A DNA stretch of 39,162 nucleotides, taken from the IMG/VR virus record IMGVR_UViG_3300048586_000105, positions 1-39,162 of that record; one strand, given 5' to 3'. Below the pieces are notes generated by a model. It saw only the letters and a program-made list of their open reading frames with translations. It searched no databases and had not been told where the DNA came from. Positions 6,115 to 13,728 of the stretch are shown here, in pieces. The number at the start of each line of letters is the position of its first letter. Position 1 is the stretch's first letter. The translations under genes and the position numbers were made by a program. Source of the stretch: a virus.

Positions 6115-6127
6115 TTTGTAATATTCA
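6115..6127 (+). repeat. 13-bp direct repeat, copy 1
   Basis: TTTGTAATATTCA recurs exactly at 6179-6191, with a minus-strand terminator between the copies. This could be a binding site or a recombination remnant. Confidence 0.6.
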
Positions 6128-6149
6128 GCAGTAGTAGAGGGATACAAAA

Positions 6150-6173
6150 GAAAAGACCCCGTTTCGTGGGGTC
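6150..6173 (-). terminator. Rho-independent terminator, minus strand
   Basis: The GACCCC/GGGGTC stem (6155-6160, 6168-6173) is followed on the minus strand by TTTTCTTTT. It probably ends the long 3' tail of the integrase transcript. Confidence 0.75.
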
Positions 6174-6178
6174 GGACG

Positions 6179-6191
6179 TTTGTAATATTCA
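6179..6191 (+). repeat. 13-bp direct repeat, copy 2
   Basis: This is an exact copy of TTTGTAATATTCA at 6115-6127; the start positions are 64 bases apart. Confidence 0.6.
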
Positions 6192-6280
6192 TATGTGATT
6201 ATGAAGCAACATCTACTAATTGTCAACACTCAAATGGCTAATTCTTAACAAATGAGTCATCAGGTGTTGTACGACCACCA

Positions 6281-6326
6281 TCCTAGACCCCATCTTGGAC
6301 CCTTCCTTGTTCTTTAGGGTCTAGGA
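6281..6326. repeat. 10-bp perfect inverted repeat
   Basis: TCCTAGACCC and GGGTCTAGGA are separated by 26 bases in DNA with no gene. They can form an RNA hairpin or be a protein site. This block, together with 6340-6413, is the main structure in the gene-free stretch 6192-6480. Confidence 0.6.
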
Positions 6327-6339
6327 CAACAAAGACGTA

Positions 6340-6413
6340 TTTGAGAACAGACCATAAATCCAGGCTCTGGCAGCCCCCTAGAAGTCCAACCTGGTCAGAG
6401 GCTTGTTCTCAAA
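6340..6413. repeat. 10-bp perfect inverted repeat with structured interior
   Basis: TTTGAGAACA and TGTTCTCAAA close a 54-base interior that contains further short complementary tracts (CCAGG, CCTGG). This could be a structured RNA element in the integrase 3' tail, or part of a recombination site. Confidence 0.55.
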
Positions 6414-6483
6414 CAAGGTGTCTCTATCACAGCTTTATGCAGAATACAGGCTCTACCTCTGTAAGGGGCCGCTATGGTTTTCG

Positions 6484-6512
6484 TTGCGTTTATGCTATTT
6501 TGAAGGTATAGT
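6484..6512 (+). promoter_or_regulatory. Promoter for a possible small RNA
   Basis: TTGCGT (6484-6489), 17 bases and TATAGT (6507-6512). Transcription would begin near 6519. Confidence 0.5.
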
Positions 6513-6518
6513 CACTTG

Positions 6519-6639
6519 GCGCGGCGAATGACTCGCACATTTCAAGGCCAGAATGCACCTGCGGTCACTCTTGACTGCATAGTGGTGCCCTTTAAACTCC
6601 ACCTATTTGGACGGTGTAATCCTCTACGCCGTCCTTTTT
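6519..6639 (+). ncRNA. Candidate small RNA of about 120 nt
   Basis: A promoter with ideal spacing starts this segment and a strong terminator ends it, but no plausible reading frame with a ribosome site lies between. The family is unknown. The start is estimated from the -10 position. Confidence 0.4.
6609..6639 (+). terminator. Rho-independent terminator
   Basis: A 10-bp stem (GGACGGTGTA/TACGCCGTCC, one wobble) with a 6-base loop is followed by five T. Confidence 0.85.
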
Positions 6640-6688
6640 GATATACTAAATCTGTATATGGCTTCCGGCTGTATATAACTTTCTGACT

Positions 6689-6714
6689 GCCGATGCCTAT
6701 GGTGTCGGCTTTTT
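6689..6714 (+). terminator. Rho-independent terminator
   Basis: A 9-bp stem (GCCGATGCC/GGTGTCGGC, two wobbles) with a TAT loop is followed by five T. It follows the terminator at 6609 by only 50 bases, so the pair insulates the next gene. Confidence 0.8.
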
Positions 6715-6722
6715 GTTATAAT
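6714..6722 (+). promoter_or_regulatory. Extended -10 promoter
   Basis: TGTTATAAT is a consensus extended -10 (TGnTATAAT) located directly after the terminator T-run. The ATG at 6732 is 9 bases beyond it, so the leader would be about 0-3 bases. Confidence 0.6.
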
Positions 6723-6731
6723 AGTAAGTAC

Positions 6732-6851
6732 ATGTTGAAGAGGTATATCAACAACTCAACTGCCGCTAGTGGAGTCCCCGCACAGGTATCTGACGCAGAG
6801 CTGCTTGATGCAGTGGTTCAGCGCCTAAGCAAGCCAGTCAATAACGACTAG
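6732..6851 (+). CDS. 39-residue protein converging on the integrase
   Basis: This short soluble, probably helical protein (acidic [11 protein letters not shown] region, basic start) is read from its own extended -10 with almost no leader. Its 3' end overlaps the 3' end of the integrase gene by 27 bases on the opposite strand. Size and position would fit an excision factor or a regulator of the integrase, but I recognise no family. Confidence 0.5.
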   Translation: MLKRYINNSTAASGVPAQVSDAELLDAVVQRLSKPVNND

Positions 6852-8234
6852 GTCCGGGTCAAAGCGCATCGTCTTGCCGTCTACGTTGTAGAAGGGCTTC
6901 GTGTTGCCAGGCTTCAGGACGATTCGCTTTATGAAGAGCGACATGAGTGAACGCCGCCAGTCATCCCCGTTCTGCATCCATGCGTCTCTAACAGTCTGCC
7001 CCGGCTCTACTGCGACAGTCGTGCTCTGCGTTCTGTTCACCAGCTCGGCCAGCGACTCCACTTCTGCTTCGGCGAGCGTCTTTGCGCGGCTGAACTGCTG
7101 TCTATTCAGCAGGCCGCTGGCGTAGTCATCCACCAGCGCATTCACGCGCTCACGAGCAAGGCGCAACTGCTCAAGGTGCTCGCGCAGTTGTCCGTCGTTA
7201 TCCCGTCCGAGGAGGTCAGCAAGAGCCGGTGTATCCAGCCGGTAGACGATGCACTCTCTGATGAAGTGCTCCAACGCGTCTGCATTACGCACAACACCAC
7301 CGCAGCCACCTTCGCGCTTGGTGTCTCCTTGCACGCGACAGTGATAGGTCCGGCGCAGTGGCCGGCCAGGGTGGTCGCGCTTTGTTGCACCATTGAGCTG
7401 CTGACCGCACTTGCCACAGTAGACAAGACCGGTAAGCAAGTACTTCCTGGCGATGCTCTTCGTTGATTGCCGTGCGCTGATGGCCAGCTGCAGCCGTTCC
7501 CACGTTGCCGGGTCAAACACCGGCTCCCACTGTGCGGCGTAGCGCGATCCGTTGTACTCGCGGATGCCGCCGTAGCGGGGCTTCTGCAGCATGTTCCTGA
7601 CCGTTATTGGATACCAGAGCCGCCCCGTTGAAGTCGTGTGGCCGTTCTCGTTGGCCCAGTACGCAACGTCCTTGAATCCATGGCCACTAAGTACAAGCCG
7701 TGCCATCTCGCGGAGTACGGCTGCTTCTGACTCGCGGACTGTCATGAGGTCTGGCTCGTAGCCATAAGGACGACGCGAGCCATGAGGCTTGCCAGCTCGT
7801 GCCTTTTGGGCATTCGCCAGCTTGTGACGCTCGCTCTTTGTCTCTACTTCTGCACGAGCAACAGAGGCAAGGATGCGCCCCATCAACCGGCCACTGCTAT
7901 TGGTCAGGTCAATGTCGCCTTGCACCGTCGCAACGTCAACACCAACGTCTTCTACGAGTTCAATGAGCTGCTCCAGCTCAGTCATGCGACGCAGCAGCCG
8001 GTCCAGCCGGTAGGTCACCACCACGTCGCACTCGCGGCGCTGCATGGCCGCCAGGAGCTGCTGGTAGGCAGGGCGGTTGCCGGTGGTAGCAGAGACGCTG
8101 TTGTCTCTCAGGACGGCCTTGACGGTCCATCCGCGGGTCTCGCAGAGACGGCGGCACTCTTCTTCTTGCCGTTGGACTCCGAGCCCTTCGCCAGTCTGAT
8201 CAAGGGACTGACGGACGTAGACGATCGCTTGCAT
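6825..8234 (-). CDS. int: Large serine recombinase (phage integrase)
   Basis: This encodes 469 residues, the usual size of large serine integrases. The N-terminal catalytic domain begins AIVYVRQS with the nucleophile at Ser10, followed by the VQRQ.EECR block and a YRLDRLLR segment with the expected arginines. The recombinase domain follows ([12 protein letters not shown], then [15 protein letters not shown]). The zinc-ribbon domain has CGKC at about residues 274-277 and two later cysteines (YHC, GGC), then a helical coiled-coil region (residues 340-400). It integrates and, with a partner, excises the element. The start at 8234 faces a likely attP and a nucS fragment. Confidence 0.92.
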   Translation of the reverse strand: MQAIVYVRQSLDQTGEGLGVQRQEEECRRLCETRGWTVKAVLRDNSVSATTGNRPAYQQLLAAMQRRECDVVVTYRLDRLLRRMTELEQLIELVEDVGVDVATVQGDIDLTNSSGRLMGRILASVARAEVETKSERHKLANAQKARAGKPHGSRRPYGYEPDLMTVRESEAAVLREMARLVLSGHGFKDVAYWANENGHTTSTGRLWYPITVRNMLQKPRYGGIREYNGSRYAAQWEPVFDPATWERLQLAISARQSTKSIARKYLLTGLVYCGKCGQQLNGATKRDHPGRPLRRTYHCRVQGDTKREGGCGGVVRNADALEHFIRECIVYRLDTPALADLLGRDNDGQLREHLEQLRLARERVNALVDDYASGLLNRQQFSRAKTLAEAEVESLAELVNRTQSTTVAVEPGQTVRDAWMQNGDDWRRSLMSLFIKRIVLKPGNTKPFYNVDGKTMRFDPDLVVIDWLA

Positions 8235-8312
8235 TGTGTAGTACTCCGATTACTCTCCGTATTGTCTCATGAAGCGGCGTATACATCAACATGCTTTGGC
8301 TCGTTTGTCAAG
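8235..8312. other. Candidate attP region
   Basis: These 78 bases lie between the integrase start and the point where similarity to NucS begins. Large serine integrases usually have attP next to their gene. Recombination here would fuse host nucS coding sequence to the fragment that follows. No clean symmetric site was identified by eye. Confidence 0.45.
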
Positions 8313-8561
8313 GAAGGCACCGCTAGACATTGGGCGGTTGAAGTGAAGCGCAGGGCCGGTATTGATGCAGTTGAGCAGCTGACCAGGTACCTCGAACTAC
8401 TTAATCGTGACCCATTGTTGGCACCCGTTGGCGGGGTACTAGCGGCACAGGAGATCAAGCCCCAGGCTCGGACACTCGCGGAAGACCGGGGCATTCGTTG
8501 TGTCGTGTTGGACTACGACGCACTACGCGGAGTCGATGACCGGGATTCTCGGTTGTTCTAG
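8313..8561 (+). pseudogene. nucS: 3' fragment of nucS (mismatch endonuclease NucS/EndoMS)
   Basis: These 82 codons match the C-terminal nuclease region of actinobacterial Nuc[60 protein letters not shown] and the final RLF. NucS cuts at mismatches and replaces MutS/MutL in actinobacteria. The catalytic Glu and Lys of the VEVK motif are kept; the upstream catalytic Asp and the whole N-terminal DNA-binding domain are absent. There is no start codon in frame between the integrase start and the fragment, so it cannot be made from the free circle unless fused to upstream sequence. Its end overlaps the convergent gene by 39 bases. Confidence 0.85.
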
Positions 8562-9233
8562 TTTCAGTTGGATGACTGTCCCAGGCGGAACATCCTCCAA
8601 GTAGAAGTTGCCTATCTTCGTGAACACGCCGAAGTCATAGGGCGCGCTTGTCTGCCAGTCGTAGATGTCGCGCCAGTACTTGGCGGTGCCGGTAACCGGC
8701 CCTGGCATGAACGAGAACCGCACGTCGGTTGTGGCGACTGGATTTGCGACGAAGATGAACCAGTTCCGTGGCTTGCGAAAGTCACCACCAAGCACCCTGA
8801 AGTTGCCAGCATCAACGTTCAGGTGATGGATAAGGCCATCGATGTTCAGCATCACAAGAACATCTACGTAGTAGTTCTGCTTCGTAGGTACCGGCTGTGC
8901 ATCGTCAGCGACGATACGGGCAACTAGTTCTTCCAGCATTCTGTTCTCGTACGCCTCAATCGTGTCGCTATGCCGGCCGTCGTTAGCCATTCCAAAGTCG
9001 TTGCGCCTGTCCGTCAGTTTCCCAGGGGCAGTGATCCCGATAGCAAGAGCGTTGGCTAGTGCTCGCTGCTCAACGCCGTCGCCAAGCTCCAACAGAGTTG
9101 TTATGACCGCGTCATAGGCTGCTTGCGCCGTGCCGTACTTGGCGAGAAGAGTCGGGCATCGCTCCAACTTTGCCAGCGTCATGCCCGTGCCCTTGCGTAG
9201 CCCACGCAGCTCGGCAAGCAACTCGTCGCGCAC
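8523..9233 (-). CDS. Unknown protein with actinobacterial-type N-terminal helical domain
   Basis: This encodes 236 residues from a GTG at 9233 that has GGGGAG 6 bases upstream. The longer frame to 9392 is rejected because it would overlap the divergent operon. The N-terminus ([15 protein letters not shown], then [15 protein letters not shown] and [20 protein letters not shown]) resembles a helical domain common in uncharacterised actinobacterial proteins, often regulators. The C-terminal 110 residues are beta-rich ([30 protein letters not shown]). Its last 13 codons are antisense to the nucS fragment, so the C-terminus may have been formed or trimmed at a recombination joint. Confidence 0.6.
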   Translation of the reverse strand: MRDELLAELRGLRKGTGMTLAKLERCPTLLAKYGTAQAAYDAVITTLLELGDGVEQRALANALAIGITAPGKLTDRRNDFGMANDGRHSDTIEAYENRMLEELVARIVADDAQPVPTKQNYYVDVLVMLNIDGLIHHLNVDAGNFRVLGGDFRKPRNWFIFVANPVATTDVRFSFMPGPVTGTAKYWRDIYDWQTSAPYDFGVFTKIGNFYLEDVPPGTVIQLKLEQPRIPVIDSA

Positions 9234-9292
9234 CCTTTGCTCCCCCTTTTCTCGGTGCAAGTTCTGATGCGTGCATCTGTACCAGACCAGAA

Positions 9293-9322
9293 CCCTAGTG
9301 AGCACTATCCCGCCTACTAGGG
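9293..9322. repeat. 7-bp inverted repeat at divergent promoter
   Basis: CCCTAGT and ACTAGGG flank 16 bases, and the right arm leads into the GGGAGG ribosome site of the next gene. A second small palindrome (GATGC-GT-GCATC, 9266-9277) lies upstream. These are candidate operators for the plasmid-like operon. Confidence 0.5.
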
Positions 9323-9330
9323 AGGATGCA

Positions 9331-9630
9331 ATGAGTGACCAGCTCATCAAGTACGTGAACGGCCAGGAGCGTGCCGGTCTCGCTGACCGCAACGTCGCAC
9401 GCCATGCAAAGGAGATCTACGACGAGACCCGGCTTGCTGGGTTCAAGGCAGATGGGGTCATGGCACTTGCCGGCCACATCATGGAGGGAGTCGCTGATCT
9501 GGACAGGCACCGACTGGCCATTGCCGGTAACGATCCCTTGCTCAATCAGGCCCTCGCCGAAATCGAGATCACAGCGATTCAGCAGGCGCGGTCCATCCAG
9601 ATGAACCTTCACTCCGGTTGGAGGCTGTGA
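9331..9630 (+). CDS. Small conserved-looking protein, first in plasmid-like operon
   Basis: This encodes 99 residues, starting at the ATG that follows GGGAGG by 5 bases. It is soluble and helical (ARHAKEIYDETRLAGFKADGVMALAGHIMEGVADLDRHR). I have the impression of related short proteins in actinobacterial plasmids and integrative elements near coupling proteins, but cannot name a family. Its stop overlaps the next start (TGATG), so it is coupled to the membrane proteins and ATPase downstream. Confidence 0.65.
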   Translation: MSDQLIKYVNGQERAGLADRNVARHAKEIYDETRLAGFKADGVMALAGHIMEGVADLDRHRLAIAGNDPLLNQALAEIEITAIQQARSIQMNLHSGWRL

Positions 9631-9818
9631 TGGAGGAGTTCCTGGTCAGCATGACGCAGCTCTTCGTTGTATCGGTGATCGCACGCAAAGCAACCAACGT
9701 TGCGGAGAAGTGGGTCGAGTCGCGTAGGCCGAAGACCATCGACGAGCAGCTCGACGACATCTTCACCGAGAGCAAGAAGAAGATGGATCTCGCGAGCGAG
9801 AGGGTGAAGCAGCAGTGA
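9630..9818 (+). CDS. Small protein with hydrophobic N-terminus
   Basis: This encodes 62 residues, starting at the ATG that overlaps the previous stop, with GGAGG 5 bases upstream. The N-terminal 18 residues are moderately hydrophobic (FLVSMTQLFVVSVI) and the remainder is a charged helix. It may be membrane-associated. It lies between the unknown 99-residue gene and a membrane protein. Confidence 0.6.
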   Translation: MEEFLVSMTQLFVVSVIARKATNVAEKWVESRRPKTIDEQLDDIFTESKKKMDLASERVKQQ

Positions 9819-10009
9819 GCGGCGACATCCGATACGACGACATCATCGGGCTGTTCCAGGGATTCCTGGTCGCAGCCATCATCGGGCTGGTGTTCCTGTT
9901 CGCCTTCAGCTACCTGAGCGGCATCGTTCAGCGCCAGTTCGGTCCGAACATCATGTTCATCATCGTGGCCGCTGCCATCGGCGCGCTGGTGTGGCGGATG
10001 GTCACGTAA
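9815..10009 (+). CDS. Small two-helix membrane protein
   Basis: This encodes 64 residues from a GTG overlapping the previous stop. Two transmembrane helices (about residues 16-36 and 45-61) make up most of it. It could be a membrane partner of the coupling ATPase encoded downstream, by analogy with small membrane proteins in conjugation operons; this is inference from position. Confidence 0.6.
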   Translation: MSGDIRYDDIIGLFQGFLVAAIIGLVFLFAFSYLSGIVQRQFGPNIMFIIVAAAIGALVWRMVT

Positions 10010-10077
10010 TGAAGCTCGCGCTTCTACTCATCATCGTCGCAGCGTTCTGCTACTGGCTCATGTGGCGTGACTGGTAG
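10009..10077 (+). CDS. 22-residue membrane peptide
   Basis: The ATG shares one base with the preceding stop (TAATG). The peptide is a single hydrophobic helix (LALLLIIVAAFCYWLMW) with a charged end. Its coupling within a tight operon is the main support. Confidence 0.4.
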   Translation: MKLALLLIIVAAFCYWLMWRDW

Positions 10078-10107
10078 CGAACATCAATCAATGGGTGAGG
10101 GGTCCGA

Positions 10108-10629
10108 TTGACCGTATCCGTTCTCGCGGAGTCGTACATCACGGCACGGGAGCGCCTGAGCGACTTTGTCGTAGACATGGCCAACGTGACGAAGAAGGAG
10201 CTGGGCTTCTCTTGGGTTGCAACACCGAACGCACCAGACAACTACCCGGCTCTTATCGACGCATACCAGCACAGCGTCATGACTGGCGAACCGCTGCCCG
10301 TCTCTTCGCTGCACTGCGACAACGTCATCTACAGCGGCGTATTCACCAACATGGAGATGCGCTTCTGGCACGACGTGCATCACGTTCGTCTCGGGCTCTC
10401 GTTCAATGGGCAAGACGAACTGGAGCTAGGGCTCTGGCACAGCACACAGATGCGCAATGCCGGCTTCGCCCCGGACTCGCTGGAGGTGCAGATGCTGGAG
10501 ATCGACATGCTGGGACAGAACTACCTTCAGGCAATCGCGAAGAAGTTCCCGGAGAACCAGAAGGTGTTCGTGGAGAACTGCCTGAGGCTGGGCCTTCACG
10601 AGGGCGTGCTGCAGGAGGCGAAGCTCTAG
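10108..10629 (+). CDS. Conserved-looking unknown protein upstream of coupling ATPase
   Basis: This encodes 173 residues from a TTG start with GTGAGGGG upstream. It is a soluble mixed alpha/beta protein (MRFWHDVHHVRLGLSFNGQDELELGLWH, then FPENQKVFVENCLRLGL). The HDVHH segment contains clustered histidines that could bind a metal. A similar pattern may occur beside TraD-like ATPases in actinobacterial elements, but I cannot name it. It is followed 41 bases later by the ATPase. Confidence 0.65.
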   Translation: MTVSVLAESYITARERLSDFVVDMANVTKKELGFSWVATPNAPDNYPALIDAYQHSVMTGEPLPVSSLHCDNVIYSGVFTNMEMRFWHDVHHVRLGLSFNGQDELELGLWHSTQMRNAGFAPDSLEVQMLEIDMLGQNYLQAIAKKFPENQKVFVENCLRLGLHEGVLQEAKL

Positions 10630-10670
10630 CCACCGAAGAGGGCAAGGCGCTCAGCGTATAATCAATACGT

Positions 10671-12911
10671 ATGGGTGTCCTTGCCCTCTTCACCATTTTC
10701 GGACTCATAGCCGCATCTCTGTACTACACGAAGCGGGCTGCTCAGATGGCGAAAGACAAGGACCGTAAGACATATCGGCTGTCGTTCCCGGCGGACCTTG
10801 ATGCAGAGCGCATCAGCGCTTGGCTTCGTTCTATCTCCGGAACCTTGGGCAAGGGCGCAATGTTCTCCGGGACTCCATCCATCACGTTCGAGCTATGGGC
10901 CAGCAACGACGGGCTTGTACATCGGATGAAGGTGTCATGGAAGCACGCTGACTATGTGATCTCTCAGCTCCGTTCGCTGATTCCTGGCATCCGCGTAACA
11001 CCGGAAGACACGTTCCCCCGGCATGAGTGGCGCAGGGCCGTAGAGGTCGGTATCACAAAGAGCAGCCGTCAACTGCGCATCTACTCAGCAGCCGATAGCT
11101 CGGCCAGCATCCTTGCTAGCGCGCAGGCGTTGAGCCCTGGCGAGTCGCTTCTCATCCAGTGGGTCGTGAGCCCTGCTCCCGTCCGGCACTTGCCTGTATT
11201 GAACGAGGCTCGAACGGATGATGTGAAGTACTCGCTTGCTGGAAAGCGCACGGCGAACCGTGACGAGGTGAAAGACCGTCGCGACAAGCTGGCAGAGCCG
11301 AACATGCTTGCCGTGCTTCGCGTGGCTGCAGCTGCGAACACCGACGAGCGTGCGGAGCATCTAATCGACAACGTCCGTAAGGCGTTCCGGAGCCATCACA
11401 GTCCAGCCACCAAGTTCTACAAGAGGATGATGACCAAGAGCCAGATTGTTGAGCGCATCTCCGAGGCGCGCTCAAGCCTTATCTACCCGATCCAGCTCAG
11501 CGCATCCGAATTGGCAGCGCTTGTCGCATGGCCAATTGGTAACCCGTTCATCGCTGGACTACCGCAGAGCATGGCACGACACTTGCCGGCCACTGAGCAA
11601 GTACCTCGTGACGGTCGTGTGATTGGTCGTTCCAACTTCCCCGGCAGTGAGCGTCCGCTTGCTGTCTCGTACGTAGACGCCCGTAAGCACATGCACGTTG
11701 TGGGACCGACTGGTGTCGGCAAGACAGTTCTGCTCGCCAACATGATGAAGCAGGACATTGAGCAGGGGTACGGCGTCATTCTGATTGAGACCAAGGGCGA
11801 TCTCTTCCACGCAGCGCTGAACTACGTGCCGAAAGAGCGAGTCGGTGACGTCATCGTCATGGACATCAACGACGTCTCTCGCCCGGTCGGATTCAACATC
11901 CTCGACCAGGGCAGTCCAAAGGTAGTCATTGACGAGATCACCAATCTCTTTGAGTACCTGTACCAGACGAACTCCGTGTGGACGAAGGAGGTGCTCTTCC
12001 ACGGTCTGCACACTCTGGCGACTGATCCGAAGCTGACGTTCATTGACCTGGCACCACTACTCGTACCGATGAGCCAGGAGGACGGCGAGTGGCGCGATGC
12101 TTTGATCCGATCGCTCAAGGACCAGGAGCTGAAGAACTTTTGGCAGCGCTTTGATAACCAGCCGCGGGCTGCGCAGGACCGCATCACTCAGCCAGTCATG
12201 GACCGAATCTGGCAGCTCAATGCGAGGCCGGAGCTGCGCAACATCATCGGGCAGAGCAAGAGCAGCTTCACCATGCGTGAGGTCGTAGACGGCAACAAGA
12301 TTCTGCTCGTCAACCTCAGTGGGTTGGCTGGAGACACCGCCAGCCTGACGGGCACACTGCTCATGAACGCGCTGTGGGACGCCGTGAAGACGTCAGACGG
12401 TACGAAGACTAACTTCCTGTACTTGGACGAGTTCCAGGACTTCCTGAAGCTTCCTGTGAGCCCAGAAGAGCTTCTAGCAAAGGCGCGGAGCTTTGGGCTG
12501 GGTGCGATTCTCGCGCATCAACACACCGGCCAGCTACCGAACGAACTGCGACAGGCAGTCTTCGCGAACGCTCGCAGCAAGGTCGTGTTCCAGACATCAG
12601 CTGCAGACGCGAAGACGATGGCGGCTGAGTTCGGGGCATCAGTGACGCCGGACGACTTCATGCACCTTGGCAAGTACGAGGCAATTGCTCGCGTCGCTAC
12701 TGGTGACGGTGTTAGCCAGCCATTCTCGTTGGCCACGCTCGAGCCAGCCAGAGCGCATGGCAATACCGGTGAAGTGAAGTACACGAGTCGGGAGCGGTAC
12801 GGCAGGGCGGTGCAGGAGATAGAGCAGAGCATCGCGCAGCGGCGTGCTGTGAGTGAAGTGACCAACCACCGGCCGCGCCCGCGTATCAGCGGAGCCGATT
12901 GGGGCCAGTAA
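10671..12911 (+). CDS. Type IV coupling-protein-like DNA-transfer ATPase (TraD/VirD4 type)
   Basis: This encodes 746 residues. An N-terminal membrane helix (about residues 4-20) is followed by about 300 residues of beta-rich sequence. The RecA-like motor has Walker A GPTGVGKT at 345-352 and Walker B FLYLDEFQD near 582-590, followed by an AHQHTGQLP sensor region. The order and spacing fit membrane coupling ATPases that deliver DNA to a conjugation channel. No relaxase, VirB4 or channel genes are visible, so it may mobilise DNA through another element's machinery, or act in partitioning or DNA entry. A coupling protein within a complete siphovirus genome is unusual. Confidence 0.85.
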   Translation: MGVLALFTIFGLIAASLYYTKRAAQMAKDKDRKTYRLSFPADLDAERISAWLRSISGTLGKGAMFSGTPSITFELWASNDGLVHRMKVSWKHADYVISQLRSLIPGIRVTPEDTFPRHEWRRAVEVGITKSSRQLRIYSAADSSASILASAQALSPGESLLIQWVVSPAPVRHLPVLNEARTDDVKYSLAGKRTANRDEVKDRRDKLAEPNMLAVLRVAAAANTDERAEHLIDNVRKAFRSHHSPATKFYKRMMTKSQIVERISEARSSLIYPIQLSASELAALVAWPIGNPFIAGLPQSMARHLPATEQVPRDGRVIGRSNFPGSERPLAVSYVDARKHMHVVGPTGVGKTVLLANMMKQDIEQGYGVILIETKGDLFHAALNYVPKERVGDVIVMDINDVSRPVGFNILDQGSPKVVIDEITNLFEYLYQTNSVWTKEVLFHGLHTLATDPKLTFIDLAPLLVPMSQEDGEWRDALIRSLKDQELKNFWQRFDNQPRAAQDRITQPVMDRIWQLNARPELRNIIGQSKSSFTMREVVDGNKILLVNLSGLAGDTASLTGTLLMNALWDAVKTSDGTKTNFLYLDEFQDFLKLPVSPEELLAKARSFGLGAILAHQHTGQLPNELRQAVFANARSKVVFQTSAADAKTMAAEFGASVTPDDFMHLGKYEAIARVATGDGVSQPFSLATLEPARAHGNTGEVKYTSRERYGRAVQEIEQSIAQRRAVSEVTNHRPRPRISGADWGQ

Positions 12912-12919
12912 AGGAAAAT

Positions 12920-12942
12920 GGCCACAGCTGGATGCTGTGGCC
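12920..12942. terminator. Bidirectional terminator between convergent operons
   Basis: The perfect 9-bp stem GGCCACAGC/GCTGTGGCC has a 5-base loop. On the minus strand it is followed by ATTTTCCTTTA; the plus-strand side is less T-rich. It separates the ATPase from lsr2. Confidence 0.8.
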
Positions 12943-12950
12943 TTGTGGTC

Positions 12951-13310
12951 TTACTCGCTGGCGTGTGCCGCCTCGTATGCGTCGGTCAGGTCCTTCGGGA
13001 GCCGACCACGGGCGGGAACCTTGAAGCCGTTCTCGGCTCCCCAGGATTTGATGGCGGCTGTCTGCGCCGGATCGCGCCGGGTGGTACTGCCGTTTCCGGA
13101 GCCCTTCGGGCGACCACGCTTCGCAGGTGAGGTACGCCGGCCGTTGGCCACGTACTTCTCCAGAGCCTTGCGCAGGGCGTTGGCGTTCTTCTCCGAGAGG
13201 TCAATCTCGTAGCTAACGCCGTCGATGCCAAAGGCGACTGTCTCGCCCTTGTCGTTGATGACGGTGCCGTCCAGGTCGTCGTAGAGCTGGACCGAAACCT
13301 TCTGAGCCAT
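12951..13310 (-). CDS. lsr2: Lsr2-type nucleoid protein
   Basis: This encodes 119 residues, starting at MAQKV with GGAGG 5 bases upstream; the longer frame to 13379 is not supported. The N-terminal dimerisation domain (VSVQLYDDLDGT, VAFGIDGVSYEIDLSEKNA, LRKALEKYV) and the C-terminal DNA-binding domain (AIKSWGAENGFKVPARGRLPKDL, with the minor-groove RGR) match actinobacterial Lsr2, a silencer of AT-rich foreign DNA. The linker carries an additional AT-hook-like KRGRPKGSG. A phage copy could compete with or replace host Lsr2 to control lysogeny. A promoter with TTGTGA, 17 bases and TACAGT lies upstream. Confidence 0.93.
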   Translation of the reverse strand: MAQKVSVQLYDDLDGTVINDKGETVAFGIDGVSYEIDLSEKNANALRKALEKYVANGRRTSPAKRGRPKGSGNGSTTRRDPAQTAAIKSWGAENGFKVPARGRLPKDLTDAYEAAHASE

Positions 13311-13455
13311 CTTGCACCTCCAATTAAAGAGCGAGTGAAACTGTACTATTACAATGTCATAGTCACAACGCAATTGCAATATACCTGATTTGGGCTACGT
13401 AGAGCCCGCGTGTAGCGTGTCTCGGCAGTTGGATGAGCAACAACGCGTCTGACAT

Positions 13456-13479
13456 GCAAAAAGCGCCCGGGAGGGCGCT
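13456..13479 (-). terminator. Rho-independent terminator of the lysis/structural operon
   Basis: On the minus strand, AGCGCCC-TCCC-GGGCGCT is followed by TTTTT. It lies after the holin-like gene, at the end of the long minus-strand late operon. Confidence 0.88.
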
Positions 13480-13501
13480 CTGCGTTGCTGTGCGTTGATG
13501 C

Positions 13502-13717
13502 CTAGACTTGTGGCTCGTTGGAGTTCGGCACGCTTGGGTCTTTGAAGTCCTTGAACGTGCTTAGTATCCAGTAACCAAGTGCGACTGCTGCGCCAGAGAC
13601 CGTCTTCTCCCAGTCTAAGGTTCCACTGGCGATCAGCTGTGGCGCTACCACCGTGACGAGTACTGCCACTATAAGAAGTTGCAGTCGTGTCCATGCTCTT
13701 TGAAGTGTTGTTTTCAT
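13502..13717 (-). CDS. Holin-like membrane protein
   Basis: This encodes 71 residues, starting at the ATG after AAAGGACGGTG. A short basic N-terminus is followed by one strong transmembrane helix (LLIVAVLVTVVAPQLIA) and a second, weaker one (VSGAAVALGYWIL), then a charged tail. Size, topology and position directly after the M23 peptidase fit a class II holin that opens the membrane for the lysin. Identity is by context, not by family match. Confidence 0.65.
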   Translation of the reverse strand: MKTTLQRAWTRLQLLIVAVLVTVVAPQLIASGTLDWEKTVSGAAVALGYWILSTFKDFKDPSVPNSNEPQV

Positions 13718-13728
13718 CACCGTCCTTT

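Noticed and set aside
7782-8312. Upstream part of the long plus-strand frame leading into the nucS fragment
   Set aside because: It is antisense to the integrase catalytic domain and has no conserved pattern; only the part after 8313 matches NucS.
11559-12011. Antisense frame within the coupling ATPase
   Set aside because: The plus frame carries Walker motifs over the same bases.
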